DNA from: Bin5 sp965218625
GTDB lineage: Bacteria; Chloroflexota; Anaerolineae; Caldilineales; Caldilineaceae
NCBI GenBank assembly: GCA_965218625.1
Contig: CBDCLG010000020.1
Location: 124,001-188,000 of the forward strand
Length of the DNA: 64,000 bases
Direction of reading: 5' to 3'
In this document: piece after piece, positions 43,857 to 52,675 of the stretch
How positions within the stretch are numbered: the stretch's first letter is position 1
How the letters are laid out: every line of letters starts with the position of its first letter
Notes under the pieces: model-generated
Databases searched by the model: none
What the model was told of the DNA's origin: nothing
The model's input: only the letters and a program-made list of their open reading frames with translations
Position numbers and translations under genes: made by a program

Positions 43857-44480
43857 TCAGAAGGCCGTACGGCCACGTCTGAACCGCGGGTAGACCACCA
43901 CAACTCCAATTGCAATCACAACTGCAACGACCGACAGAGCGATGACCCACGCCCGGCTGACAAACAGAGACGGCGTTTGTTCGGGCACGGGTCCGCCAGT
44001 ACCGGCTATGGGGACGTGGCCACCCCCTAACGCATCGAGGTCGCCACGCGCTTGCCTGAAGAGAGCTGTCCGACTACACCAGCCAGTGCCATAGCCCCGT
44101 TCATTATCGGGGTTACCGTAGGCATAAACGATGTACTCTTTTCTCCTCTTGAAGTTGAAGCCGCATGTCATGGAAAGTGAAGCCGTAGTAATGTACATCT
44201 TCTCGTGGACAGTACCCTTCCACACCGTGCTGACTTCGAAGCCAACGGTGTTAGAGGTAAAGCCCGTGGAGGTGGGAGACCTTGCACTGCGGTCGTCGGG
44301 GCGGTGGACCGAGATGACTCTGCCGGTGAAGACTGCATCGGCCTCCTCCAGCTCTTCGGTAGGAGAGCCGGGTCTCACGCACGTACAGGCGTGAACTTGC
44401 CCGGGGGAGTAAAAAGACCATAGGAAGGTCATCATGACCGCGAGGCTCACCGCGGTCGGGAAAACCGTCGTGAACCCCAT
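43857..44480 (-). CDS. Secreted TIMP/NTR-like protein with C-terminal membrane anchor
   Basis: A 207-residue protein with an N-terminal signal segment (about residues 4-25) ending at ...VHACTC. The mature N-terminus CTCVRPGSPTEELEEADAVF followed by 'TGRVISV', 'FEVSTVWKG' and a conserved Cys (MTCGFNF, GWCSRT) matches the bacterial tissue-inhibitor-of-metalloproteinase/netrin-like (NTR) beta-barrel pattern, in which the first Cys is critical. A hydrophobic C-terminal span (about 182-202) followed by RFRRGR suggests anchoring in the membrane. The start Met at 44480 fits the signal peptide; the frame is open further but relic DNA lies there. It is alone on the minus strand in a decayed zone. Confidence 0.6.
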   Translation of the reverse strand: MGFTTVFPTAVSLAVMMTFLWSFYSPGQVHACTCVRPGSPTEELEEADAVFTGRVISVHRPDDRSARSPTSTGFTSNTVGFEVSTVWKGTVHEKMYITTASLSMTCGFNFKRRKEYIVYAYGNPDNERGYGTGWCSRTALFRQARGDLDALGGGHVPIAGTGGPVPEQTPSLFVSRAWVIALSVVAVVIAIGVVVVYPRFRRGRTAF

Positions 44481-44614
44481 CCCTTTTCGCTTTGCAATAC
44501 CTCTCAACACGCTTTGCTGGCTCCCTGCTAACTCAATTGAGGTTTTCCGTCGAGGCCAATCGCCCGGTCGCAGAATGGTGAATCGCAACCCAGGAACCCA
44601 GGCACAGGGTATGT

Positions 44615-44770
44615 CCCCAGAGCGCGGCCCCTTCCCCTCAAATAGCAATACGCCCGCTGGACGCAACGGTCGCGGCCACTGCACCAACGAACGCGGCGCC
44701 CTCTACAGCTTTAAGCGCGCCTTGCCAATCCTCTAAGGACTGATCGCAAGACCCTGCCTGTGACGGGTCT
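44615..44770 (+). pseudogene. Relic copy of the M20 peptidase 3' end
   Basis: This stretch matches 41295-41455 within the M20 gene: the reading 'PFPSNSNTPAGRNGRGHCTNERGALYS' parallels 'YFPSISLTPDGRNSGGHCTNERVALYS', and a 23-base block around GCGGCCACTGCACCAACGAA is identical. Similarity continues past the M20 stop (CTGCCTGTGACG). The copy has a premature TAA at 44734-44736 and no upstream domain. It is direct evidence of a local duplication followed by decay. Confidence 0.75.
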
Positions 44771-45128
44771 GCGCGCATTCCCCTTCATCGGGTGGTCGCA
44801 TCCTCGTAAGACTTTTTTGCGCCTTTGTCGACCGTCGAAGACCTGCTCTCCCTCACCATCCTCTTTGTTGAACTGTTCGCAGTACCAGGCAGAGACAGTT
44901 CTGCCAACCATTTCCTTCCGGGAAAAACCGTTAATCATTGCTTTTTCGAAATTCGCGATTGCGCTGGCCTTCCTCTTGGTTCAAGGGTAGAATTAGGCGG
45001 CCGCTTTACGTCCGCAGTCGATGGAACACCAAACAGGACTGAACAGTTCACATTTTCGGAAAATCCTCCAAGATAGCAATCCGATGTCGCAGCCTGGCGG
45101 GATGATATGACTCACAAGGAGGGATGCA
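44771..45128. other. 358-base stretch without a recognisable gene
   Basis: Between the M20 relic and the aminotransferase gene only short open frames without ribosome sites occur. An AAGGAGGG ribosome site for the next gene lies at its right end. I see no clear promoter, although the phosphonate-type cluster is expected to start here. Confidence 0.5.
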
Positions 45129-46346
45129 ATGAAAGTTGTGGAACACAGCGTTGGCGCCATCTTGGGAGAAGAGGAAATCGAGGCGATCCGACGCGTGATC
45201 TCCTCCGGTCAGAGTCTGGCATGGGGTCCTGAGCGCACCGCGTTTGAAGAGGACTTTCGCGCCTACTCTCAGGCCAGGCACGCCATCTCGGTGAGCTCGT
45301 GCACCGCGGCCCTGCACCTCTGCGCGCAGGTGCTGCGTCTCGGGCCGGGCGATGAGGTCGTTTGCACACCCCAGAGCTTTCAATCGACGACACTGGCCCT
45401 CATCGCGCGCGGCGTTCGCGTTCGCTTTGCTGACATTGACCCGGAAACGCTGAACATCGACCCGGATTCCATCGAGGCCGAAATCAGTCAGCGCACCAAG
45501 GCGATATATCTCGTTCATCACGGCGGCAATCCAGCCGACATGGAGCCGATCAGGAAGATAGCTGCCGCACACAGTATTCCCGTTGTCGAGGATTGTGCGC
45601 ACGCGGTAGGCACGGAATACCGGGGGCAGAAAATCGGCGGAGGCGATCTGTGCTGCTTTTCTTTCCACTCGCTCAAAAACATGACCACCCTAGGCGAGGG
45701 CGGCATGCTCACGACCAACAACGACGAGTGGGCGGCCGAGGCGGCGGCGCTGCGCACAATGGGCGTAATGGGCGAGACGGTCGACCGGGGCACAGACCGC
45801 ATTGGCCCGTATGCCAGGCCAGACTCCCAGGTCTTCGATCATGCCGGCATCAGTTGGACCCAGGACTATGCGCGCATCGATGAATTGGGCACGCACTACC
45901 GTATGAGCGCGGTACAGGCAGCCGTCGGGCGCGTCCAGCTGCGCAGGCTGGACAGCTTCATCGCGGCGCGGGCGCGCGTGGCGCAACGCTACACAGAGGC
46001 CATCGCTGATATCCCCGGTCTGCGGCCGGTCAGGGTCGCCGAGGGTGACAAGAGCGCCTGGCATCTGTACACCTGCTTTGTTGAACCCGATTCCGGCGTC
46101 AACCGCGACCTCTTCGCCAAGCATCTCGAAAGTGAAGGGGGGGTCCAGATCATCCTGCGCTTCTGGCCGCTTCACCTCAGCGCCGAGCACCGGGCCGAGG
46201 GTCACCGGTTTGGCGAATGCCCCACCTGCGAGAAGGTGTGGTTCGAGCAGCAGATCAATCTTCCCATCTGCGCCGCGATGGAGGACTGGGAGATCGACAC
46301 TGTTATCGCGGCCTTGGCCGATGGAATGCAGAAGTGCCGGGGGTAG
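45129..46346 (+). CDS. DegT/DnrJ/EryC1/StrS-family PLP aminotransferase
   Basis: A 405-residue fold-type-I aminotransferase. The PLP lysine is K183 in FSFHSLKNMTTLGEGG and the cofactor-binding acid is D155 (VVEDCAHAVG); 'SSCTAALHL' near 57-65 binds the phosphate. This family usually aminates keto-sugars, but some members act on other carbonyls. AAGGAGGG precedes the ATG. It opens a compact plus-strand cluster containing phnX, which normally works with a class-V aminotransferase (PhnW) that makes phosphonoacetaldehyde; no PhnW is seen, so this gene is the only transaminase candidate there. Confidence 0.9.
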   Translation: MKVVEHSVGAILGEEEIEAIRRVISSGQSLAWGPERTAFEEDFRAYSQARHAISVSSCTAALHLCAQVLRLGPGDEVVCTPQSFQSTTLALIARGVRVRFADIDPETLNIDPDSIEAEISQRTKAIYLVHHGGNPADMEPIRKIAAAHSIPVVEDCAHAVGTEYRGQKIGGGDLCCFSFHSLKNMTTLGEGGMLTTNNDEWAAEAAALRTMGVMGETVDRGTDRIGPYARPDSQVFDHAGISWTQDYARIDELGTHYRMSAVQAAVGRVQLRRLDSFIAARARVAQRYTEAIADIPGLRPVRVAEGDKSAWHLYTCFVEPDSGVNRDLFAKHLESEGGVQIILRFWPLHLSAEHRAEGHRFGECPTCEKVWFEQQINLPICAAMEDWEIDTVIAALADGMQKCRG

Positions 46347-46357
46347 GGGGAACTGCC

Positions 46358-47359
46358 ATGTCGAGCATACAGGCCGGACAGACACGATATGCGGTGTGTG
46401 TAGCCCCCAATTGCATCGAGTTCCGCGAACGGCCGCGGCCGCAGCCCGGCCCGCGCGAGGTTTTGATCGAGACGCGCGCCGTCGGACTTTGCACCAGTGA
46501 CCTGCTGGTTATTACCGGCAAGCACTCAGCGATCACACCGCCCACCGATTACATCGGTCACGAACCCGGCGGCGTTGTGGTTGAGGCGGGACCCGAGGTA
46601 ACCGGCTTTCGCCCCGGAGATCGCGTCAGCAGCCTCGGTGGCAGGCCCGGCCCGGACATCCGCATGCAGTTCGCTGACCATTATCTCCAGCATGAGGATG
46701 CCGTGTTTCATATCCCCGAGGGCCTCTCCTTTGCCACGGGACTGTGCGAGCCGCTGGCCATGGTCGTGAAGGCAACCTTGTCTTCGGGTATTTGCCCGGC
46801 CGACCTGGTGGCGGTCGTAGGCGCCGGCTTTTTCGGACAGCTCCTGGCGCAGTCGATTCGCCTGCAGGGCGCTTGGAAGGTGGCCATGTTCGATCTGCTG
46901 CCCCGCCGCCTGGAGATCGCCGAACAGCTGGGGGCCGATCAGGTCTACAACATCCACAAAGGAGGCGTGCCCGAAGCGCTGGATGAGTTGTCCCAGGGGC
47001 AGGGTTTCGACCTTGTGATCGAGTGCGCCGGCGCGCCCGGTTCACTTGACACCGCGGCAGAGTTGGTGCGGCCAGGCGGCACCATCTATAGTTTCGGCGT
47101 CCATGCCTGGCCCGAAACCCTTGACTTGTGGCCCTGGCACCACAAAGCGTTCCGCCTCTTGAATAACTGGCGGGATTCTAGCGCAAGAGGGCGGGTACGG
47201 AATGGGCGGTTGGCGCAAATCGGGTTGGATTGGGCGGCAAGGGGTTGGCTTAAACTGGACAATCTGATTACCGCCCGGCCGTTGGCAGATCTACAGCAGG
47301 CGATTGACGAGGTGGTGGGCCATCCGGAACGTGTGATGAAGATAGTTCTGACTCGTTGA
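46358..47359 (+). CDS. MDR-family zinc-dependent alcohol dehydrogenase-like protein
   Basis: A 333-residue medium-chain dehydrogenase. Catalytic zinc ligands are C45 (VGLCTSD), H68-E69 (YIGHEPGG) and probably E131 (LCEPLA); the structural-zinc four-Cys loop is absent. The NAD loop is VGAGFFGQ (GAGFFG 155-160). The start at ATG 46358 (MSSIQAGQTRY) follows the aminotransferase stop by 11 bases; the open frame extends upstream but into the neighbour's coding region. It probably oxidises a polyol or hydroxy compound within the cluster. Confidence 0.85.
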   Translation: MSSIQAGQTRYAVCVAPNCIEFRERPRPQPGPREVLIETRAVGLCTSDLLVITGKHSAITPPTDYIGHEPGGVVVEAGPEVTGFRPGDRVSSLGGRPGPDIRMQFADHYLQHEDAVFHIPEGLSFATGLCEPLAMVVKATLSSGICPADLVAVVGAGFFGQLLAQSIRLQGAWKVAMFDLLPRRLEIAEQLGADQVYNIHKGGVPEALDELSQGQGFDLVIECAGAPGSLDTAAELVRPGGTIYSFGVHAWPETLDLWPWHHKAFRLLNNWRDSSARGRVRNGRLAQIGLDWAARGWLKLDNLITARPLADLQQAIDEVVGHPERVMKIVLTR

Positions 47360-47373
47360 GCTGAGAAGACAGA

Positions 47374-48297
47374 ATGGACGTGCTGGTTACAGGCGGCAGC
47401 GGCATGATTGGCGGCTACGTAGTGCGCGAGCTGGTGGCTCACCACCATCAGGTGACTGCTTTCAGCCGCAGCCCGCAGGCGCTGGAGGGCGTCAGCCTCT
47501 TTGCAGGGGATGTGCTCAATCTAGCGCAACTGAAGGCAGCGTGCCGCGGCAAGGATGCCATTGTGCATCTGGCAGCCATCCCCAATCTGCAGAAATTTCC
47601 GCCTGAGCAGATACTGCACGTTAATGTAATGGGTACCATCCACGTCCTGGAGGCCGCCGTACAGGAGGGAGTGGGGCAGGTGATCTTTGCCTCATCCAAC
47701 GCGGCAACGGGATATTGGCGCCGGCACGAGCTCCTTCCCGACTACCTACCCTTGGATGAGGAACATCCCTGCCTCCCGCGCGATGCCTACGCCCTGAGCA
47801 AATGCCTCAACGAAGAGACCTGCCGCAGCTACTCCGCGGCGCACGGCCTACGCACAATCTGTCTGCGGATCGCCGGCGGCAAGTATCTGGACCGGCCGGG
47901 GGCCAGTCTCATCGTGCCCTCCGAGGACTGGGGAGCCGCCACCGTGGAGGAGCTGTGGGGCAGATTTCTCTCGGCACTCGATCGCCCGGCAGATGGACGG
48001 TGGGCCTTTTGGGTCTACGTCGATGCCCGAGACGTGGCCGCGGCCGTCCGTCTTGCGTTGGAGAACCAGCGGATCGAGCATGGCGTCTACTTTCTCAGCG
48101 CTGCGGACACCTTCTCTCGGCTCGGGAGTTCGGCGCTGCTCGAACGCTTCTTCCCGGATGTGCCAATTCGAGAGACCGTCAGCGGTTGCGCCACACTCGT
48201 CTCGTATGGCAAAGCCGCCCGAGAACTGGGCTATGCCCCCCGCTACTCCTGGCGGGATTGTGCGTTCCTACGGAACAGTGAAGAGCATGGAGGATAG
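47374..48297 (+). CDS. NAD-dependent epimerase/dehydratase family protein
   Basis: A 307-residue extended-SDR protein. The cofactor loop is TGGSGMIGG (6-14), with S107/S108 and Y139-x-x-x-K143 (YALSK) as catalytic residues. It starts 14 bases after the MDR dehydrogenase and its last bases (ATGGAGGATAG) supply the ribosome site for phnX, so the two genes are tightly coupled. The substrate is unknown. Confidence 0.87.
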   Translation: MDVLVTGGSGMIGGYVVRELVAHHHQVTAFSRSPQALEGVSLFAGDVLNLAQLKAACRGKDAIVHLAAIPNLQKFPPEQILHVNVMGTIHVLEAAVQEGVGQVIFASSNAATGYWRRHELLPDYLPLDEEHPCLPRDAYALSKCLNEETCRSYSAAHGLRTICLRIAGGKYLDRPGASLIVPSEDWGAATVEELWGRFLSALDRPADGRWAFWVYVDARDVAAAVRLALENQRIEHGVYFLSAADTFSRLGSSALLERFFPDVPIRETVSGCATLVSYGKAARELGYAPRYSWRDCAFLRNSEEHGG

Positions 48298-48301
48298 ACG
48301 C

Positions 48302-49135
48302 ATGGACTTTGTCTTTCAAAGATCCTACCGAGGTCCGGTCAAGCTGGTCATTTTTGACTGGGCGGGGACGACATTGGATTACGGCTGCTATGCCCCGGCG
48401 GTCGTGTTCATCGAGGTCTTCAAACGGCGCGGGGTGGAGATCAGCATGGAGCAGGCCCGGCAGCCGATGGGACTCAAAAAAGCGGACCACATCCGAGCGA
48501 TCTCGCGGCAGGACCAGGTTGCTGACCTGTGGAGAGAGACGCATGGCCGAGACTGCTCCGAAACGGACGTGCAGGAGATGTTCGAAAAGGACTTCGTGCC
48601 CCTGCAGGTGGCCTGTATTGGCGACTATAGCCAGCTCATCCCGGGAACAGTTGAAGCAACCAATGAGCTGCGAAGTCGCCGAATGACGATAGGTTCCACC
48701 AGCGGCTACTTTACAGCCGCCATGGAGATCAACCTGCGCGAAGCGAAAAAGCAGGGCTACACCCCTGATGCGAACTCCTGCGCCAGCGATGTCCCCGCCG
48801 GCCGGCCCGAACCCTGGATGGTCTTAAGCAACATGCAGCAGGCGCGCGTCTTCCCCCCGGCAGCCGTCGTAAAGGTTGACGATACAAAGCCGGGTGTTGC
48901 AGAAGGGTTGAACGCTGGAACGTGGACGATCGGACTCTCCAGGACCGGCAATGAAGTCGGACTGAACGAGAGCGAGCTGGCGGCTCTGCCTGAGGACGAG
49001 GTACGGCTCAGAGTCGCGCGCGCGGCCGACGGCCTGGCCGCAGTGGGCGCGCATTACGTCGTAGAGTCTATAGCGGATGTGCCGGCCATTATTGACGAAA
49101 TCGAGCTGAGACTGAAGATGGGTGACAGACCGTAG
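48302..49135 (+). CDS. phnX: Phosphonoacetaldehyde hydrolase (phosphonatase), PhnX
   Basis: A 277-residue HAD-superfamily enzyme that cleaves the C-P bond of phosphonoacetaldehyde to acetaldehyde and phosphate. The PhnX hallmarks are all present: nucleophile D19 in FDWAGTTLDYG, the Schiff-base lysine K60 in 'RQPMGLKKADHIRAI' (aligned with K53 of the Bacillus cereus enzyme, with the same 7-residue offset as D19 to D12), 'GSTSGYF' motif II, and 'DVPAGRPEPWM' with 'VKVDDTKPGVAEGLNAG'. ATG 48302 has GGAGG upstream from the overlapping end of the previous gene; open frame further left is that gene's shadow. HpnZ-like gene follows by eight bases. Confidence 0.95.
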   Translation: MDFVFQRSYRGPVKLVIFDWAGTTLDYGCYAPAVVFIEVFKRRGVEISMEQARQPMGLKKADHIRAISRQDQVADLWRETHGRDCSETDVQEMFEKDFVPLQVACIGDYSQLIPGTVEATNELRSRRMTIGSTSGYFTAAMEINLREAKKQGYTPDANSCASDVPAGRPEPWMVLSNMQQARVFPPAAVVKVDDTKPGVAEGLNAGTWTIGLSRTGNEVGLNESELAALPEDEVRLRVARAADGLAAVGAHYVVESIADVPAIIDEIELRLKMGDRP

Positions 49136-49143
49136 GCCAAAAC

Positions 49144-50247
49144 ATGAATGAGATCTCTGTGCGCGCAGCAGTATTCTCGGGAGCGGGAAAACCGTTGCGG
49201 ATCCAGCAGTTTGCGCTGCCTGAATCCATCGAACCCGGCGCTGCCGTGTGTAAGATCAGACTGAGCACAATATGCGGCTCCGATCTGCATACAATCAGCG
49301 GCAGGCGCCAAGAGCCGACTCCGATCATCCTCGGCCACGAAATGATAGGTGACATCGTTGCCCTGGGCGATGGACTGGAGGCCGACGGATTCGGCCAAAG
49401 GCTGAGGGTGGGCGACAGAGTATCGTGGTCCATCATGGCATCCTGCGCAAACTGTTTCTATTGCCGCAAGGACCTGCCACAGAAATGCGAGCATCTGCGC
49501 AAATACGGTCACACAAGTTGCAACGAGCATCCAGGATTGACAGGTGGATATGCCGAGTATATCTATCTCTTCCCCGGCACAGCCATATTCAGAGTACCCG
49601 AGGCTATTTCCGACGAGATTGCAACGCCGGCAAACTGCGCCCTGTCAACCGCCATGAACGCGATTGAGACAATCGGATTGGAAAGTGGAGAAACGGTACT
49701 CATTCAAGGCGCGGGTTCATTGGGCCTGAGCCTTGTCGCAGCCGTAGCTGGTGCCGGCGCGCGCAAGATCATCGTCACCGACATCAGCGGCAAGAGATTG
49801 GATTTGGCCTCCAGATTTGGGGCCGACCTTTGCATTAACATCACCGAATCAAGCGACGAAGAAACAGTGACGCAGATTCGCAGCCAGACCAGCGGATATG
49901 GTGTTGATGTCGCTTTTGAAGCGTGCGGCGCCGGTGTTGCTGTTGCACAGGCGGCTGGGGCATTGCGCATCGGCGGACGATATCTGATCGCAGGACTCGT
50001 ATCACCGGGTAGCGACTTGGGAATAGACGGCAATCTGGTGACACGGAAGTGTCTTACCATAAAGGGCATTCACAATTACCGCCCGGATCACCTGGGCCAG
50101 GCTTTGAGGTTTTTGGAACAGAGATGCTGCGAGCTCCCCTATCCGGAGTTGGTCGGCAGCGTATTCCCCCTGGCGGAGATTAACGACGCCGTTCGCGTTG
50201 CGTCCTCCGGCAACCATATCCGGGTAGCTGTAAGACCAACTCCCTGA
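49144..50247 (+). CDS. HpnZ-like phosphonate-associated zinc alcohol dehydrogenase
   Basis: A 367-residue MDR enzyme with catalytic ligands C44 (ICGSDLHT), H65-E66 (LGHEMIG) and the structural-zinc cysteines C101, C104, C107 and C115 (CANCFYCRKDLPQKC). The NAD loop is QGAGSLGL. The strings 'GRRQEPTPIILGHE', 'RVGDRVSWSIMASC' and 'PANCALSTAMNA' match the group named putative phosphonate-catabolism-associated alcohol dehydrogenase (TIGR03366). It lies eight bases behind phnX, so it is co-transcribed and probably oxidises a hydroxyl of a phosphonate intermediate, or the acetaldehyde-type product. Confidence 0.88.
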   Translation: MNEISVRAAVFSGAGKPLRIQQFALPESIEPGAAVCKIRLSTICGSDLHTISGRRQEPTPIILGHEMIGDIVALGDGLEADGFGQRLRVGDRVSWSIMASCANCFYCRKDLPQKCEHLRKYGHTSCNEHPGLTGGYAEYIYLFPGTAIFRVPEAISDEIATPANCALSTAMNAIETIGLESGETVLIQGAGSLGLSLVAAVAGAGARKIIVTDISGKRLDLASRFGADLCINITESSDEETVTQIRSQTSGYGVDVAFEACGAGVAVAQAAGALRIGGRYLIAGLVSPGSDLGIDGNLVTRKCLTIKGIHNYRPDHLGQALRFLEQRCCELPYPELVGSVFPLAEINDAVRVASSGNHIRVAVRPTP

Positions 50248-50434
50248 TTCAGCAACGCCGGACTGCACACTCTGTTTCGAGGACCCGCCCTGGACACGCC
50301 CTCGGTGACAGCGCCACTGTATCAGCGCTGCTGTCTGTCGCACTGTCCAGATGTGGCAACGGGATGAGTTCATCGCGGGTACAGGCAAAGCGCGCTTTCA
50401 GGATGCAAATTGCTTCGTTTAAGGAATTGAATCC

Positions 50435-52369
50435 GTGCCAGCGCAACATCTGAAGTTTCCCCGGTTGTTCCGCCCCATCACCCTAAAAGGTGTAACGCTC
50501 CGCAACCGAATCGCGGTCAGCGCCCATTTCGCGGGGTGGTGGGTCACCGATGGGCTGCCCAACGAGGAGTTCGCGGCCTACCTTGAAGAACGCGCGAAAG
50601 GCGGCATAGGTCTCTTCGTCATCGGCGCCACAGGCCCGACCTATGACGCCGGGCCGGATTGGATACAGAACAGTTCAGAGGCAATCATACCCCGCTACCG
50701 GATGCTGGTCGAGGCAGGGCACAGGCATGGCGCCAAGGTCTTCGCCCAACTCATTCATACGGGCGACCCCCTCCCGGCCCCAGCCGCCGCACGCATCCGT
50801 CTTGGAATGCAGGCCGATGTTGTTCCGCGCGCACGTCAACGGCCCCGCTGCCCTGATCGGAGCGCGGCGGACCTTCGCGCTCTGGCCGGCAGATTCGGTG
50901 AAGCGGCCGCCCGGGCCAGGGCGGGCGGCATCGACGGACTGGAGCTCCATGCACATGAGGGCAATATGCATGCCCAGTTTCTCAGCCCGGTCTGGAACCG
51001 GCGCAGCGACGAGTACGGCGGACCGCTGGCCAACCGCATGCGCTTCGTCGTCGAAACGCTGCAGGCGATGCGCAGTGCAATAGGGGCGGATATGCCTCTT
51101 GGCATACGCCTGAAGGCCCACGACCTGGAAACAGGCGGGATGACGACGGAGGACTATGTAGCGCTGATCGCCCGGCTCGGGTCGATGGGCCTGGTGGACT
51201 ACATCAGCCTCACGGCCGGTGATGGCGGCCTGCACCACGGCCCCTTGCCCCGTCCGGATGGGGAGTGGCTGCCGCTTGTGCTTCAGATCAGGCAGACCAC
51301 CTCCCTGCCGATCATGCATGCTGGCCGCATCACCACCCCGCAAATGGCCGAAGAGGCCCTTACCGGCGGCATGCTGGATATCGTCTGTATGACAAAGTCC
51401 CACATCGCCGATCCGCACTTTTCACGCAAGGTCCAAGAAGGGCGGCTTGAAGACATTCGTTACTGCACGCGCTGCCTCCAAAGCTGCATCGGGGACACGG
51501 AACAGATGGGTTGCGTATACAACCCGGTCACAAGCCGGGAACGGACCTGGGCGGAGCTGAAACCGGCGCAGCCGAAAAAGCGGGTCGTCATTGTGGGGGC
51601 GGGCCCGGCCGGCATGGAGGCCGCACTGGTTGCCCATGCGCGCGGCCATGAAGTGATCGCGTTCGAGAAGAGCGGCCAGGTGGGTGGCCAGGCGCTCCTT
51701 GCCGCTGCCAGCCCCATGCGCCGAATGTTTATTCGCATCGCTGAGTTCTACCAACGCCAGGCACAGAAAGGCGCTTTTGAGATTCGCCTGTCCACTCCGG
51801 CTACGACCGCTTCGATCGCTTCAATGGAGCCGGACGCGGTTGTTGTCGCCACGGGTTGCAGACCGCGCACCGCCCAGGTCCCCGGCAGCCGCGAGACATG
51901 GACAGTGCCCGACGCCCTCAACCGAAATCTGAACGGTATCGAGAAACTATTGGTCGTCGATCGCACCGGGACAATGCACGCCCTGATGCTGAGCGATTAC
52001 CTGTCAGCTCTTGGGCTCGAAGTCGAATACATTACCCCCGCCGCCCGGGCGGCCGGCGCCGTTGACGGGATGACGCGAGAAGAAATGCTGGGGAGGCTGC
52101 AGGAGAGAGGCGTTCGGTTCAGCGTAGAGGAAGAGCTCGTGTACTGGGATGACCGGAGCGCCCTGATCCGGCACAGCCGCTTTGTCAAAGAGCGCGCCCT
52201 TCCAGGGATCGACGCTGTTGTCATCTCCGCCGGGGCCGAACCCGTCAACGGCTTGGCCATTGAACTGCGAGGGGTTGTGCCTGAGGTTTATACCATCGGC
52301 GACGCCAACACACCCCGCACGGTCCAGGAAGCGACCCTGCAAGGTGGGCTTGCAGGTCGCATGCTCTGA
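50435..52369 (+). CDS. FMN/FAD iron-sulfur oxidoreductase (2,4-dienoyl-CoA reductase / TMADH-like)
   Basis: A 644-residue two-domain flavoprotein. Residues 1-335 are an old-yellow-enzyme-type FMN barrel ('LFRPITLKGVTLRNRIAVSA', 'DGLELHAHEGNMHAQFLSP', 'RRSDEYGG'). A [4Fe-4S] motif follows: C344, C347, C351 and C360 (the last spacing is shorter than in FadH). A FAD/NAD(P) domain begins at 'RVVIVGAGPAGMEAAL' and ends with 'VYTIGDANTPRTVQEATLQGG'. The start is GTG 50435 with AAGGAATTG upstream. Its role in a phosphonate cluster is unclear; reduction of an enoyl or oxidation of an N-methyl group are possibilities by family. Confidence 0.9.
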   Translation: MPAQHLKFPRLFRPITLKGVTLRNRIAVSAHFAGWWVTDGLPNEEFAAYLEERAKGGIGLFVIGATGPTYDAGPDWIQNSSEAIIPRYRMLVEAGHRHGAKVFAQLIHTGDPLPAPAAARIRLGMQADVVPRARQRPRCPDRSAADLRALAGRFGEAAARARAGGIDGLELHAHEGNMHAQFLSPVWNRRSDEYGGPLANRMRFVVETLQAMRSAIGADMPLGIRLKAHDLETGGMTTEDYVALIARLGSMGLVDYISLTAGDGGLHHGPLPRPDGEWLPLVLQIRQTTSLPIMHAGRITTPQMAEEALTGGMLDIVCMTKSHIADPHFSRKVQEGRLEDIRYCTRCLQSCIGDTEQMGCVYNPVTSRERTWAELKPAQPKKRVVIVGAGPAGMEAALVAHARGHEVIAFEKSGQVGGQALLAAASPMRRMFIRIAEFYQRQAQKGAFEIRLSTPATTASIASMEPDAVVVATGCRPRTAQVPGSRETWTVPDALNRNLNGIEKLLVVDRTGTMHALMLSDYLSALGLEVEYITPAARAAGAVDGMTREEMLGRLQERGVRFSVEEELVYWDDRSALIRHSRFVKERALPGIDAVVISAGAEPVNGLAIELRGVVPEVYTIGDANTPRTVQEATLQGGLAGRML

Positions 52370-52465
52370 CCTGCCTCTCGATGCGCGCGGTCGTGACCTG
52401 CATCGAGGCAACCGGACCGGCGCCATTGCCGGTCGCGGTGGGGGGGAATCCTGGCCGATTTTCTC

Positions 52466-52489
52466 TCTGGGGCTGATGTTAGCCCCAGA
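52466..52489. terminator. Perfect 9-bp stem-loop after the flavin oxidoreductase gene
   Basis: TCTGGGGCT and AGCCCCAGA flank the loop GATGTT, about 95 bases beyond the stop at 52369. No T-run follows, so it is a hairpin of terminator shape rather than a standard intrinsic terminator. The rest of the 52370-52675 gap contains TACAAT (about 52541) as a possible -10 box for the next gene but no convincing -35. Confidence 0.45.
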
Positions 52490-52675
52490 TCCGGGATGCG
52501 CTCTGATGTTCAGATCCTCATATCTCCCTGGTGAAGATTGTGGTACAATCCCTGCTATCGGGAGGGGAGTCGGATGGTGACTCAACTCTTTTGCGCACAG
52601 ACTCATGGACGCAAATGGTTTTTCTCTTCGTTTCGCAGTTCAAACGTGCTGACTTCCCGAGGGGGCGCCTGAGTC

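Noticed and set aside
44711..45076. Short open frames on both strands between the M20 relic and the aminotransferase gene
   Set aside because: They overlap each other, lack ribosome sites and show no family resemblance.
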